Source: Novosphingobium pentaromativorans US6-1 (GTDB lineage: Bacteria > Pseudomonadota > Alphaproteobacteria > Sphingomonadales > Sphingomonadaceae). From it: DNA of 64,000 bases. The stretch is taken from NCBI RefSeq assembly GCF_000767465.1, contig NZ_CP009292.1, positions 1 to 64,000 of the forward strand, written 5' to 3'. A program made the position numbers and the translations under genes. Of this stretch, positions 46,716-56,941 are shown one piece after another. Under the pieces are notes generated by a model. It saw only the letters and a program-made list of their open reading frames with translations. It did no database searches and had not been told where the DNA came from. Positions within the stretch are counted from its first letter, which is position 1, and each line of letters starts with the position of its first letter.

Positions 46716-49078
46716 TATTCGCGCGCCTTGAGGACGCGAACCATGTCGAGCCTCATCACGCGCCGCGCGACGAGCAAGGCTGTGGCCAGCGCCGCGACCA
46801 GCACCACCAGCATGGCAAAGCCATAGCTCGCGCGGGTGGCGGCGTAAGGCAGGCGGAATAGGTCAGAGCTGAACATTGCAGTCATGAGCTGGGCCATGGC
46901 ATAGCCGATAAGGCAGCCGAGGGGCAGCGACAGCACCACCAGAAAACCAACTTCGCCGAGCAGCACGATCGCGACTTCGTCGCGCTGATAGCCCAGCACC
47001 CTGAGAGTCGCGAGTTCATGTGCCCGCTCGGAGAAGAGAATGCGCGCGCTGTTGTAGACCACGCCGATGGCGATGGCCGAGGCGAAGGCGACGTAGAAAC
47101 TGATCATCGTCAGGATGTTGGTGTCGATCACTTGCGTGAACTTGATCAGGGCGGCTTCGCGCTCGGTTACGCCCAGTACCACCGGCATGTCCTTGAGCGC
47201 GATCAGAATGCGGTCGCGCGCCGCTGGGTCGATCTTGAGCAAGGCGGCGCCGACGGGTGCGGCGTCGCGCGCAATCCGTTCCTGCGTCGATCGATCCGCA
47301 TAAGCGCGGGCGCCGACGGTCTCGTCGATGGTCCGCACCAAGGGTAGCACGGTTTTCGTGCGACGCCCGCCCAGAAGTTCGACTTCGATCGGATCGCCGA
47401 TATGGGCGCCGAGTTTGTCCGCGAGCTGGCGGCTGAACATCAGGCCGCCCGGAGGCTGGGCGATCGTTAATCCCCGGCTGTCGATCCGCGCGGTGAGTTG
47501 CGTGTCCGGTTCGACGCTTTCGATTGCAGCGCGCTCGCTATGGCTGCCGAACCGAAGTTTGACCGGAATCGCCCGTGTCGCCTCCACGCGCAGCACCCCT
47601 GGTAACTGCGCGAGGGCGCGGATCACGTCCTCGTTGCGCGGTTCGGTGAAGGTGACAGTCAGGTCCTGATGTTGCGCTCGTGCGAATATCTGGTCGAGCA
47701 TGCTTCGGCTCGCGTCAATGAATTGGAGAGTCGAAAAGAGCAGCCCTCCCGATAGCGCGACGCCGAACACGGTAATAGCCGATCGGCCCGGCCAACGGGC
47801 GATATGCCGTGCGATCATGTGACCGATGGCGGTGAAGCCGGCGAGACGTCCCAGCTGCTCGACGAGCCCCGCGCGATAGATCGGCGGCGGCGGTGGCGAC
47901 ATCGCGACCGCCGGTTCGAGCTTCACCGCCGCGCGCACGCCGCCAAGCGCTCCCAGCGCCGCCGCCGCCGCCGCAAGGCCGCCGGCTTGGGCAAAGACCT
48001 GCGGAGAGAGCTGATACTCGAGGAAGGGGAAGCGATAGTATTCCGCATAGAGCCGGGTCATGGCCTGCCCCATCCACACGCCTGCCAGCGAACCAAGCGT
48101 GATCGCGACGGCGGCGATCGCCAACGCGAATTTGAGATAGTGCGCGCCGATTGCCCAGTTGGAATAGCCGAACGCCTTAATCAGCCCGATCTGCTCGCGT
48201 TCGGTGCGGATCATCCGGCCAAGCACGATATAGACGAGAAAGGTCGAGACCAGCAGGAAAATCGGCGGGATCACGCGGGTCATGGCGTCCAGTTGCTTGA
48301 GTTCGCTATCGAGAAAGGCATGCGACAAATGATCCTCGCGCCCGTAGGCGCCGGTGCCGCCATAAGGTGCCAGGATTGTGTCGACCTTGCGGATCACATC
48401 AGACCTTGATGCGCCGTAGCCGAGCGTGAGCGAAAGCGCATTGATCGCCTCGCGCCGGTCGGTCGCAGCCTCCAGCGCCTTGCGTCCCATCCAGAAGATG
48501 CCGAAGCGCCGTTCATCGGGAACGAGATCGCCCGGCGGGAGGGCATAGATGTAATTGGGTGCAAGGCCGATGCCGACAATGTCGAGCACTTGCCGGCGGC
48601 CGTAGATCTGCGCGGTGATCTTGTCGCCTATGTCGAGCCCATTGGCCTTGGCAAAGCTCTCATCGGCTACCACGTCACTCGAATGCCCCGGACGCGGTAA
48701 TGTGCCCTTGCGCAAGGTGATGGCATTAAGATGGGTGCGGCCGAACTCATCGACCGAATTGATAAGCGCGCGCACCGGTTCATTGCGTCCGGGAAAGTCG
48801 AGGGTCGCGTACTGTACGATATTACCTTCGGCGCGCTGCACCCCGGGTATCTGCGCTATCCGCGCGACGACGCTGCGCGGCGCGCGGGTCAGCCCCGCGA
48901 AGACGTCGGCGAAGTGGTTGCGCGCATAGTAAGCCTCACGCGTTGCGCTGAGCGAGCGATGGACGCCCACCGACAACACGAAGGTCGCTGTCGCGGCTGC
49001 CAGCACCAGCGCGATCGCCAGCGCCTGACCGCGCATCCGCCACAAGTCGCGTACCAGCTTGAGGTCGAGCGCCTTCAC
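46715..49078 (-). CDS. FtsX-like ABC transporter permease
   Basis: 787 residues, with two FtsX domains. Helix near 15-37 ([21 protein letters not shown]), a large periplasmic domain, three helices near 270-380, another periplasmic part, and the last three helices in 640-775. This is the long duplicated FtsX form (LolC/MacB-like permease without ATPase). It overlaps the ATPase gene by four bases and the adaptor by one, so the three are made together. Likely exports a lipid-like or peptide compound, substrate unknown. Confidence 0.92.
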   Translation of the reverse strand: MKALDLKLVRDLWRMRGQALAIALVLAAATATFVLSVGVHRSLSATREAYYARNHFADVFAGLTRAPRSVVARIAQIPGVQRAEGNIVQYATLDFPGRNEPVRALINSVDEFGRTHLNAITLRKGTLPRPGHSSDVVADESFAKANGLDIGDKITAQIYGRRQVLDIVGIGLAPNYIYALPPGDLVPDERRFGIFWMGRKALEAATDRREAINALSLTLGYGASRSDVIRKVDTILAPYGGTGAYGREDHLSHAFLDSELKQLDAMTRVIPPIFLLVSTFLVYIVLGRMIRTEREQIGLIKAFGYSNWAIGAHYLKFALAIAAVAITLGSLAGVWMGQAMTRLYAEYYRFPFLEYQLSPQVFAQAGGLAAAAAALGALGGVRAAVKLEPAVAMSPPPPPIYRAGLVEQLGRLAGFTAIGHMIARHIARWPGRSAITVFGVALSGGLLFSTLQFIDASRSMLDQIFARAQHQDLTVTFTEPRNEDVIRALAQLPGVLRVEATRAIPVKLRFGSHSERAAIESVEPDTQLTARIDSRGLTIAQPPGGLMFSRQLADKLGAHIGDPIEVELLGGRRTKTVLPLVRTIDETVGARAYADRSTQERIARDAAPVGAALLKIDPAARDRILIALKDMPVVLGVTEREAALIKFTQVIDTNILTMISFYVAFASAIAIGVVYNSARILFSERAHELATLRVLGYQRDEVAIVLLGEVGFLVVLSLPLGCLIGYAMAQLMTAMFSSDLFRLPYAATRASYGFAMLVVLVAALATALLVARRVMRLDMVRVLKARE

Positions 49079-49812
49079 CAGCTGATCTTCCCCGGCTCTA
49101 CCGGATGTTCGTTCACTTCGATCTTGGCAATCTGGCCGTCGCGGAAGTGCATCACACGATGCGCCATCGCCGCGATGCCGACGTTATGGGTGATGATGAT
49201 CACCGTCGTCCCAAGCTCATTGTGCGCGCGCTCCAGCGTTTCGAGCACCCGAACGCCGGTGCTGCTGTCGAGCGCGCCGGTGGGCTCGTCGCAGAGCAGC
49301 ACCCCCGGCCGTTTCGCAACTGCGCGCGCGACAGCGACTCGCTGCTGTTCGCCCCCCGAGAGCTGCGCAGGGTAATGTCCACGCCGTTCCGCAAGGCCAA
49401 CCAGCGCCAGCGCCTCGGCAGGGTCCATCGGATCGTCGGCGATGTCGGTAACCAGCCGCACGTTCTCCTCTGCCGTCAGGCTGGGGATCAGGTTGTAAAA
49501 CTGGAAAATGAAGCCGACTTCGGCCCGGCGATATCGGGTAAGTTCCCGATCATCGAACGCGGTAAGCTCGGTATTGCGGTAGAACAGCTTGCCAGATGTC
49601 GGCCGGTCCAGCCCGCCAATGATATTGAGCAGCGTTGACTTGCCGCTGCCCGAAGGACCCAGCAAGACCAGCATCTCCCCACGCGGGACCGCAAGATCGA
49701 CGCCGCGCAGCGCATGGACCTGCGTCTCGCCCGTCTGATAGGTCTTCTCCAGGCCCGATCCGCTGAAAGCTAGATCGGTCGCGATACGATTGTCCGGGAA
49801 ACCTGCGGCCAT
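49075..49812 (-). CDS. ABC transporter ATP-binding protein, MacB/LolD type
   Basis: 245 residues. Walker [11 protein letters not shown]-loop, signature [16 protein letters not shown], Walker [13 protein letters not shown] and the H-loop IITHN are all present. The start at 49812 has GGAGTG close upstream; the longer reading to 49887 lacks family match. First gene of the minus-strand export operon. The 506 bases from 49813 to 50318 hold no gene that I can support. Confidence 0.94.
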   Translation of the reverse strand: MAAGFPDNRIATDLAFSGSGLEKTYQTGETQVHALRGVDLAVPRGEMLVLLGPSGSGKSTLLNIIGGLDRPTSGKLFYRNTELTAFDDRELTRYRRAEVGFIFQFYNLIPSLTAEENVRLVTDIADDPMDPAEALALVGLAERRGHYPAQLSGGEQQRVAVARAVAKRPGVLLCDEPTGALDSSTGVRVLETLERAHNELGTTVIIITHNVGIAAMAHRVMHFRDGQIAKIEVNEHPVEPGKISW

Positions 49813-50318
49813 GACCACTCCCCAATAGTCCGCAAGGCGGCCCCTTTTGTTTCCTAAGCACAAGCTTTCGGTTGATGCGTCGAGCATTCAATGAGTGTCA
49901 GACTGGACCGCCACTGGCCTTGCGCACGATCAACAAGCATATGCAGGATGAACGCTGCAGGAGGCAAGTTGTACGTCGCAAAGACCACTCTCGCCAGAAG
50001 CAGCCGTCCACTGGTTGGAGCAGGAAGGACTGAATGGTCGGAATCCGCCACTCCCGGCAGGCTCCGACGCCGAGTCTACTGCCGCCAATAAAGGCGACGT
50101 TCCCGTTGTCTGAACGCTTCCTTGGAAGCTGCCGCTCGATGTCCGGAATAGACCCTGCGGAGCTCCGCGGCCAACCGTCGCGAAGGTCCCAATCCAAGGC
50201 ATAGCGCCACGCTAGACATTGAACCGCACTATAAGCCGACATGATGCGTAAAGGTCAGATTTATCCATCAATAGGCATCATATGGTGAGCTATAAATGGA
50301 ATTTTTATAACTCATGAA

Positions 50319-50594
50319 ATGGAATTGGCAGCCTTCATCCAAGCTAACAATCTTGAGTACTCGATGCGCCGGAGCGGCAACTGCCATGACAACGCAGTGG
50401 CCGAAAGCTTCTTTTCCTCGCTCAAGCGTGAGCGTATCCGGCGCCGGACTTACAAAACATGCAAGGACGCTCGGCAGGAGGTGTTCGATTACATCGACAT
50501 GTTCTACAACCCGGGACGTAAGCACGTCAGGAACGGGATGCTGTCACCCGCACAGTTCGAGCGGCAGCAGATCTTGAAAGTTGAAGGCGTCTAG
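50319..50594 (+). mobile_element. IS3-family transposase fragment (OrfB C-terminus)
   Basis: 91 residues with CHDNAVAESFFSSLKRERI, which holds the last catalytic Glu of the IS3 orfB DDE motif, then FDYIDMFYNPGRKHVRNGML. The rest of orfB and orfA is absent, so only the right end of the element remains. The stop at 50594 is followed by GAAAACTAAGGCACTA-type sequence that may be the remaining terminal repeat. Confidence 0.85.
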
Positions 50595-50874
50595 AAAACT
50601 AAGGCACTACTTACTAGTGCCGCGCCAAGCAGAACTCACGAGCTTCCATCGGGCGTATAATGTTGCGCTCCGCGCGCGCCGGCAATCGGGCATGCGCTGG
50701 TTTATCGTCGCCACCGGCAATCCGTTTCAGCCTATCCGCACAAGCTGCCTGGCGCCCGGCAACGATGAGATCGTTCTCGCGCTTGTTGCATGAAGGGACT
50801 GGCCTCTCGCCGCGCCTGCCGCCTTCGATCGTTGTCGTGCCGAGCTGCGATCTTTGGTCCATGACAAGAGGTTT

Positions 50875-50910
50875 AAATTGTGGCATGCCTTATAAGTTAT
50901 GTCACAATTT
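50875..50910. promoter_or_regulatory. Inverted repeat upstream of toxin-antitoxin pair
   Basis: AAATTGTGGCAT (50875-50886) and ATGTCACAATTT (50899-50910) are reverse complements at 11 of 12 bases with a 12-base spacer. The repeat lies 27 bases before the antitoxin start. Toxin-antitoxin pairs of this kind usually bind such sites to repress themselves. Confidence 0.65.
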
Positions 50911-50937
50911 TGATCTTTAGCCATATGGGCCTGCGCT

Positions 50938-51183
50938 ATGACAATCCAGATCTCAATAACACCTAGTGGAAGGTTGAGCTTGCCCGCCGATATTCGCAAG
51001 CGGCTTGGCCTTGCGGGAGGCGGCTCGCTGATCGTCGAGGAAACCCCTGATGGCGTGATCCTGCGCACTGTTGCCCAGTCGGTTGCGCATGCCCGCGCGA
51101 TCGCCCGGAAATATACCGCTGACCGGCCTGATGCCTCGGTCGATACGTTTCTCGCGAACCGGCGTGAGGACAGTGGGGCGTGA
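50938..51183 (+). CDS. AbrB/MazE-fold antitoxin (VapB-like)
   Basis: 81 residues with a swapped-hairpin AbrB DNA-binding domain (ISITPSGRLSLPADIRKRLGL, GSLIVEETPDGVIL) and a C-terminal tail that should cover the toxin. Overlaps the PIN-domain gene start by four bases. An inverted repeat upstream fits autoregulation. Confidence 0.87.
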   Translation: MTIQISITPSGRLSLPADIRKRLGLAGGGSLIVEETPDGVILRTVAQSVAHARAIARKYTADRPDASVDTFLANRREDSGA

Positions 51184-51569
51184 GCGCATTTATTCTCGAT
51201 GCGTCTGCGCTTCTGGCCATGCTCAGGGAGGAGCCGGGCGGTGACAAAGTGGCCGATGCGCTTGGCGATGCGCGCATGAGCGTGGTCAACTACGCGGAAG
51301 TCGTCAGTCACTTCATTCACATTGGCATGCCCCCACACGAGGTGGATGACATGCTGCATCCATTGCCAATTTCTCTTGTCCCGGCGGATGCCGATATCGC
51401 GCGGCTTGCGGGGCACTTGCGCGCCTTGACTGCTGACGCCGGACTGTCTCTGGGCGACCGCTTCTGTCTGGCGCTGGCCTTGATTGAGAATGTGCCAGCA
51501 TGGACATCGGATCGGCAGTGGAGTGAAGTTGCCGAAAAGGTCGGTGTTGAAGTGGTCGCCATTCGTTGA
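51180..51569 (+). CDS. PIN-domain toxin (VapC-like ribonuclease)
   Basis: 129 residues. N-terminal ILDASALLAMLREEPG with the first catalytic Asp, NYAEV with a Glu, and LSLGDRFCLALALIENVPAWTSDRQW with two later Asp residues: the usual PIN acidic set. Starts at GTG inside the antitoxin gene end. As VapC, it would cut RNA unless held by the antitoxin. Type II module, probably maintaining the replicon. Confidence 0.9.
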   Translation: MSAFILDASALLAMLREEPGGDKVADALGDARMSVVNYAEVVSHFIHIGMPPHEVDDMLHPLPISLVPADADIARLAGHLRALTADAGLSLGDRFCLALALIENVPAWTSDRQWSEVAEKVGVEVVAIR

Positions 51570-52080
51570 AAATGGATGGAACAGGCAGCCGGCCCTATCG
51601 CCGAACCGCCAGCGATAGCTTTGGTTTGCTCAAGGAAAAGGAAGCAATGCGTCAGGCGCGGCTCGAAGCGCATCGCACCGAGATCGGGCATGGTGCCACA
51701 AGTGCCCCCGGCATTTGCGCCTAATAGGCATTCGCGAACGCGCGCAAACGGATCGCCGGCATCGCCGACGGCGCTACGAACAGTTGATGGATGTGCAGTC
51801 CGGCGATGAAACTACGCTAAGCGTGTCGAAATGTACCTAAATTGTCGAAATAATTGGATTAATCTTGGGATGCAGTGCGCCGGAACATTCCGGAAACGTC
51901 TATCTACATCTTGGCGTCATTACATAAGCATTACGTGCAAGTTCCGGCGGCTTTGACCTTCGAGAAAGGTGAAGCGATGCTGGTGAATTGGTCAGTGGCT
52001 GTCGCCTTAGGGTGAAAATTTCCACTGATGCACCCGGCACGCAGCCGGCCGGGTGCAGCCTCGACAAGGGCTGCCAGGCC

Positions 52081-52590
52081 ATGAAGTACAAAGATGAAGA
52101 ATACCGCGCCCGCGAAGCCCGGGCGCGTCAAGGGGCATCGACGCTCATCCGCCTTGCCGGTTTCGAGCCCGTCGATGAGCTCGCGCTGCTGCCTCCTGCC
52201 TTGCGGGAAGGCATCTACATTGGCTCGCTCCATCTCCTCATCCTGCCATCGGGCGGGGACTATCCCTACAGGCTCGAAAGCGCCGCAGCCGAGATCCGCC
52301 TAAATGTGCTGATCGTCGAGCCCGGTGTGACGACGCCTGGCCATCCGACCTTCTACTTCTCGCTGCTGCGCCCTGCGGGTGGGCGGATGCACTGGCACCG
52401 GGCCTTGCGGCTCTGGATCGACCGGGACGGCGCCCTGTTCCTCGTCCCCGATCGTTTCAGCGAAATGCCGCAAGGGCCAAGGTTCGAACTTCTCCCCAAT
52501 GTCCTGCGACTGTGTGAGGAACCCTCGAGCCAATCCGGCCGGTTCGACCTCGGCATGCGCGTCGCCGACGCGCTGATGCTGGCGCCTTGA
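52081..52590 (+). CDS. Unrecognised protein, plasmid-region gene 1
   Basis: About 169 residues from ATG 52081 (MKYKDEEYRAREARARQGAS). No signal peptide or membrane segment. Reads as a folded alpha/beta protein with GIYIGSLHLLILPSGGDYPY and WIDRDGALFLVPDRFSEMPQ. I do not recognise the family. The 51570-52080 stretch before it has no clear gene. It precedes another unknown gene on the same strand by 80 bases, and codon use looks like the window average. Confidence 0.6.
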   Translation: MKYKDEEYRAREARARQGASTLIRLAGFEPVDELALLPPALREGIYIGSLHLLILPSGGDYPYRLESAAAEIRLNVLIVEPGVTTPGHPTFYFSLLRPAGGRMHWHRALRLWIDRDGALFLVPDRFSEMPQGPRFELLPNVLRLCEEPSSQSGRFDLGMRVADALMLAP

Positions 52591-52669
52591 GGCCAGCGGT
52601 GCGCTGATCCGCAGCGCTGCCTGTCCCGGATGAAGGGATGAAGACAGCCCAGGTGGCAGAGCGGAATTG

Positions 52670-53260
52670 ATGAAATTTTGCATGGCCCGTCCGCACGCTT
52701 TGCCAGCGCGGCGGCCCGGCAATGGAAACTACCCAATGAACATGATGTTATTTGACCGCCCGGCAACGGGCGAATGCCTGATGCCGCCCACGTCCCGGCG
52801 GGTGCTAAACCGGATGGGGGCGCTGGCCGAGGCCATCGGCGGGGGCATCGACCTCGATGCCGGTCCACATGATCCGCTCTTGGGCGGAACGATGGTCCTG
52901 CCTGAGGCCAATCTGGTGATTGCGGGCACGAATTGCCGGCGCCCGCTGCTGCTGCCCGAGGCGCTGTTGATCGCGCAAGCCTCGATGCACGATGTCGTCA
53001 TGCTGCGCTTCGATGTCGACCGCGGCGCGAGCTTCGACCTGTTCCTGCGCGAGGGGCGCGACGTGAAGTGCTGCCATTTTGCCTGGCGATCGCGCGGCGG
53101 CGACATCTGGTTCATCCCGGCGAGCGGGAAGGGCACCTGCATCCGGGCGACCCGGCAGGGGCTGATCTTCGAAAAGTGGCCTCCCTTTGTCGTCCTTGAG
53201 CAGCGCGCGGCCGGGATCATTCGCGCCGTCCATCTGCCCTCCTTTGAAGGGGTGTGCTGA
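52670..53260 (+). CDS. Unrecognised protein, plasmid-region gene 2
   Basis: About 196 residues from ATG 52670 (GCGGA five bases before); ATG 52736 is also possible. Soluble, with stretches such as IDLDAGPHDPLLGGTMVLPE, REGRDVKCCHFAWRSRGGDI and WFIPASGKGTCIRA. Not recognised. It is followed directly by a gene that begins at 53262 and is cut by an insertion sequence, so three adjacent genes probably formed one unit. Confidence 0.6.
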   Translation: MKFCMARPHALPARRPGNGNYPMNMMLFDRPATGECLMPPTSRRVLNRMGALAEAIGGGIDLDAGPHDPLLGGTMVLPEANLVIAGTNCRRPLLLPEALLIAQASMHDVVMLRFDVDRGASFDLFLREGRDVKCCHFAWRSRGGDIWFIPASGKGTCIRATRQGLIFEKWPPFVVLEQRAAGIIRAVHLPSFEGVC

Positions 53261-53261
53261 C

Positions 53262-53307
53262 ATGGCGAAGAAAGCTTCCACCGCTCAGACGAGCGAAGCC
53301 TCGAAGG
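53262..53307 (+). pseudogene. Start of a gene truncated by the IS5-family element
   Basis: ATG at 53262, one base after the previous stop, reads MAKKASTAQTSEASKG and then meets the insertion-sequence end at 53308. The lost part is not found after the far end of the element. Only the basic, Ser/Thr-rich N-terminus remains. Confidence 0.55.
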
Positions 53308-54346
53308 GGCTTTGTTGCACAAATGGGCGCGCAGTTGTAGTTTCGCCGTTGTTGGCAAGCGGTTAGGCAACACGCTGAGTTTCGGGCGTTCCGAGTGCAA
53401 TGAAGCGGTTGAGGATGGCCGCGCGGATTTGTAGCTGGGCGACTTGGCGATCGAACTCTCGTGCCATGACGCGTTCACCGAGCAGCTTGAAGCAATGCAT
53501 CTTGGTCTCGACACGGCTGGGCTGGTGATAGCCGCTCCAGCGTTTCCAGATTGTCTGACCGAGGCGGCGGCTTGCACGAACGGTCTCATTGCGGGCTTTG
53601 ACGCCCGGCGTGCTTTCGGGCCAGGCCCGCGCGTTACGGCGGGCGGGGATGACGGCACAGGCATGGCGTGCGGCGATAACATTGTGGCAGGCTTTTGTGT
53701 CGTAGGCTCCATGGGCGCTGACCGAAGCGACAGGTTGATCCTTGGCAATCTGCCCCAGCAATTCTGGCAGCATGGGGGCATCGCCAACCCGGCTGCTAGT
53801 AACGGATCTCCAGTGTTCGGGCGTCGACGCCCAGGTGGACCTTGCGCCACTGGCGGCGCTTGGAAGGACCATGTTTACGCGCGCACCACTCACCATTACC
53901 CGCGGCCTTGATGCCAGTGCTGTCTATCAGCAGGTGTAACGCCCCAGAACTGGGCCGGCAGGGAATTTCCACGAGCAGGGTCTTCTACCTGCGGCTCAGT
54001 GTGCTGAAGTCCGGCACCGGCCAATCGAGCCCGGCCATCTCCAGCAGGCTCGCAACCATGCCGGTGGTTTGGCGCAAAGGCAGCTTGAACAACGCCTTCA
54101 GCGTCAGGCAGGTCTGGATCGCGGCATCCGAGAAGACGGGCTGGCGCCCGCGCTTACCGGTGGGCGCAGACAACCACTGCATCCCGGGATCAAACCAGAT
54201 CTGAAGCGAGCCTCGCTGTGCCAGCGCTGCATTGTAGGCTTTCCAGTTCGTTGTGCGGTAGCGTGCGCGGGGCAGTTTGCTCATCGCCGCCCCTTAACAA
54301 CTTGGATTCACTATCGGAATCTCTCGGCCACTTATGCAACAAAGCC
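53308..54346 (-). mobile_element. Inactive IS5-family insertion sequence
   Basis: Ends GGCTTTGTTGCACAAATGG (53308-53326) and the inverted right end GGCTTTGTTGCATAAGTGG (54328-54346) match at 17 of 19 bases. The transposase starts at 54284 (MSKLPRARYRTTNWKAYN) and continues as IS5-type with LHLLIDSTGIK, then ends at 53363. A TAG replaces a Gln codon at 53985-53987 (FSTLSRR-stop-KTLLVE), and a second stop plus frame change follows near 53800 before SSRVGDAPMLPELLGQ. The transposase is therefore dead. Flanks show no target duplication. Confidence 0.87.
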
Positions 54347-54378
54347 TTGGGATGATATAAAGCTGGGACAGACCAATA
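54344..54378. repeat. Dispersed repeat, copy B
   Basis: GCCTTGGGATGATATAAAG to ACCAATA, matching 31 of 35 bases of copy A at 45231-45265. It begins exactly at the last three bases of the IS5 element, so the element may have landed beside or within a repeat of this kind. Confidence 0.6.
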
Positions 54379-54502
54379 GGAAGATATCAAGCCGCGAAGT
54401 GCTCTGCCGTCATTCGCTCGCGGCTGTCGGCCATGTTTGATCGATGTCGTTTCAGAGATGCGAAACCTTGGGAATTTGCAATTCGCTGTCTTGGGGCTGA
54501 CA

Positions 54503-55936
54503 ATGTATGGGAGCCGTCACTTTTCAAATCAGGGGGTTGAACCAGCCTTGAAGCTGCACCTAGCTCCGCTGGCAGCGGCCCTGTCACTTGCCGGCTGCGT
54601 CCATTATGAACCGGCACCTGTTGATACGCAGACATTGGCGCGGCAGCGAGCTTCGGGCCGGCTCGACGAGGGTGTCGTCGCGGACAAAGTGCGGGCTATC
54701 GCACCGGAGGCGGCATGGGTGCCGGGGCAGTGGAACAAGCTGTCGCTGCTTGCGGCGGCGCTACTCTACAACCCCGACATCGCGGCGGCTCAGGCCGGGA
54801 TCGAGACGGCTGAGGCGCAGGCGGGGGCAGCTAGGCAGGCCGCTGGAACCACCCTCACGCTAGCCACGGAATATGCGAACGACTCCAGTGCCAGTTCTCC
54901 CTGGCTGCTGGGCGGTGCGCTGGACATGCCTCTTGACATTGGGGGCGTTCGCCAGGCTCGTATCGCGAGCGCGGCATTCGCCGCCGATGATGCGCGCTAC
55001 GTCTATGCCGACTCGGTCTGGTCGGTGCGCATGGCAATTGACCGGGCGCTGATAGACGGGATTGCCAACGAAGCACGGGCCAGCCTGTACCGCCAGCTTG
55101 CGGATCTGCGCGCGCGCCAGCTCGCCGCGGTGGAACGGCGCGTGGCGGCTGGCGCGGCTTCACGGACCGATCTCGAACGGATCCGGGCCGAGGGGGCCGA
55201 CGCGGAGCGGCTTGCCGGGGATGCGAACCAAGCGGTTGTCGCGGCGAAAATCGCTCTCGCGGCGGCCGTGGGCCTGCCGCAGATATCGTTTGACGACGTC
55301 GTCTGGCCTGGGTTCCATAGCCCCGCACCGCTAACCTCGCAGATCGTCTCGCGCGAACAGGTCCGTCAGGCGATGCTGGCCCGGCCAGACATCCTGCGTA
55401 CGATGGTAGCTTACGGCCAGGCCGAAGCAGCCCTGCGCGGCGAAGTGGCGCGCCAATATCCGCAGATCACACTCAGCCCGGGCTATACTTGGGAGCGCGG
55501 GCTGGTGAAGCTGCCGTTCAACATCGGCCTCGCGCTGCCGCCACTGGACCTTAATCGTCATGCTATTGCCGCGGCCGAGGCGAGCCGCAGCGAAAAGGGC
55601 AAGCAGGTTGAGGCCGCCGTTTCCGCCGCCCGCGCCGCCGTCGACAGCGCATTGAGCGAATGCGCTGCCGCGCGCGTCGCTCTGAAGCATATTCAGGGAA
55701 CAGAGCTGTCCGCTGCCGAAAGTCTGGCTGGACGGGCAGACCGAGAGCTGGAAGCCGGATCGATCGATCGCGTTGACTGGGCCTCCGCCAAAGCCGGGGC
55801 ATTGATGGCACGAATCAATGCCGGCGATGCGCTGAACCGGGTGCACTTGGCCGACGCCGCGCTGGAAGATGCGCTGCACCGTCCGCTGTCAGGGCCGGAA
55901 CTGCTGATTGCGCAAAGCCAGGGAAGCGAAAAATGA
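54503..55936 (+). CDS. Outer-membrane efflux lipoprotein, CzcC/TolC family
   Basis: About 477 residues. N-terminal lipoprotein signal LAALSLAGC-type (APLAAALSLAGC) with Cys for lipid attachment. Then two repeated outer-membrane efflux halves with coiled-coil helices (AAQAGIETAEAQAGAARQAA, RADRELEAGSIDRVDWASAKAG). The start at 54503 is chosen over an upstream in-frame ATG; a TTG nearer the lipobox is possible. Overlaps the adaptor gene by ATGA. First gene of the RND operon, starting close to the IS5 element. Confidence 0.88.
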   Translation: MYGSRHFSNQGVEPALKLHLAPLAAALSLAGCVHYEPAPVDTQTLARQRASGRLDEGVVADKVRAIAPEAAWVPGQWNKLSLLAAALLYNPDIAAAQAGIETAEAQAGAARQAAGTTLTLATEYANDSSASSPWLLGGALDMPLDIGGVRQARIASAAFAADDARYVYADSVWSVRMAIDRALIDGIANEARASLYRQLADLRARQLAAVERRVAAGAASRTDLERIRAEGADAERLAGDANQAVVAAKIALAAAVGLPQISFDDVVWPGFHSPAPLTSQIVSREQVRQAMLARPDILRTMVAYGQAEAALRGEVARQYPQITLSPGYTWERGLVKLPFNIGLALPPLDLNRHAIAAAEASRSEKGKQVEAAVSAARAAVDSALSECAAARVALKHIQGTELSAAESLAGRADRELEAGSIDRVDWASAKAGALMARINAGDALNRVHLADAALEDALHRPLSGPELLIAQSQGSEK

Positions 55937-56937
55937 AAAAGGGATTCGTACCGGCGCTCTGGGCTCTGCTGGGGGCCGCGATCATGGCACTTATGCTGCT
56001 GGCGGGCGGGGTTCTGCATCCGGTAACCGGCACTGCTGGCGGAGACAGCGATGACGCGGCGAGCGAGGCTGAAACCGCGCCGGAACAGGACGGCATTGTG
56101 CACCTCGATCCCGGGCCACTGGCCCGCGCCGCGATCAGGAGCGAACCCGTCGCCTCCGGATCGGCGCCCCGCCTTCTTGAAGGTTTCGCTCGTGTTCTGG
56201 ACTTGTCCATGCTGGCTTCGATCGACGCCGATCTGACGACGGCGCGGGCGAACCTCGCCGCCTCGCGGGCGGAGGCAGAGAGGCTGGCCTCGCTGGCCGC
56301 ACAGGACCAGAGCGCCTCGCGTCAGGCCGTCGAAGCGGCGCGGGCAAAAGCCGGCAGCGATGCAGCACAGGTCAGGCTGGCGGAGCGCCGCTTCGGCCTG
56401 GAATTCGGCCCGGGCCTTGCGAGGATGAGCGCTGCGGCGCGCAGTGCGCTGGTAGCCGATGCAGGCGCCGGCCGAGCGGCCCTGCTGCGCATCAGCATTC
56501 CGGGACGGCTGCCACTTCCCGGAACCCGCGTTCAGGTCAACGATGGCCTGCACACGCAGACCGTGCGGGTCATGGGGCCCGCCGCGAGCGCCGACCCGCA
56601 GTTGCAGAACGCTGCGGTGCTGGCAGTGCTGTCCGCTCCAATGGCCGCCAGCGCCATGGCTGGGCGTCAGTTCAGCGCAAGTGCCGCCGGGGAGGAAAAG
56701 CAGGACGGGGTGATCGTGCCGCGCGCGGCGCTGGTGCGCTGGCAGGGGCAGCTCTGGGCATACAAGGAAACCGGAAAGGGTACGTTCCGCCGGATCGCCA
56801 TCGAAGAGGCCCGGCCGGTCGGATCCGGCTGGTTGGTAAGGCGGGGCCTGACGCCGGGCGATCGGGTCGTAATCGACGGCGCAACCACCCTGTTCGCAGT
56901 CGAACGCGGCAGTTCGGCGGTGCAGGAAGACGACTGA
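55933..56937 (+). CDS. RND efflux periplasmic adaptor (CzcB/CusB-like)
   Basis: 334 residues. N-terminal membrane anchor (about 8-28, LWALLGAAIMALMLLAGGVL), then a short adaptor with a coiled coil (TTARANLAASRAEAERLAS) and a C-terminal membrane-proximal domain ending GLTPGDRVVIDGATTLFAVE. No His-rich or Met-rich metal-binding stretch is seen. It is shorter than CzcB. Overlaps the outer-membrane gene by four bases, and the pump follows four bases later. Confidence 0.88.
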   Translation: MKKGFVPALWALLGAAIMALMLLAGGVLHPVTGTAGGDSDDAASEAETAPEQDGIVHLDPGPLARAAIRSEPVASGSAPRLLEGFARVLDLSMLASIDADLTTARANLAASRAEAERLASLAAQDQSASRQAVEAARAKAGSDAAQVRLAERRFGLEFGPGLARMSAAARSALVADAGAGRAALLRISIPGRLPLPGTRVQVNDGLHTQTVRVMGPAASADPQLQNAAVLAVLSAPMAASAMAGRQFSASAAGEEKQDGVIVPRAALVRWQGQLWAYKETGKGTFRRIAIEEARPVGSGWLVRRGLTPGDRVVIDGATTLFAVERGSSAVQEDD

Positions 56938-56941
56938 GCCG

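Noticed and set aside
49898..50242. Minus-strand reading before the ABC operon
   Set aside because: Looks like a reading through a degenerate intergenic repeat; no support for a gene.
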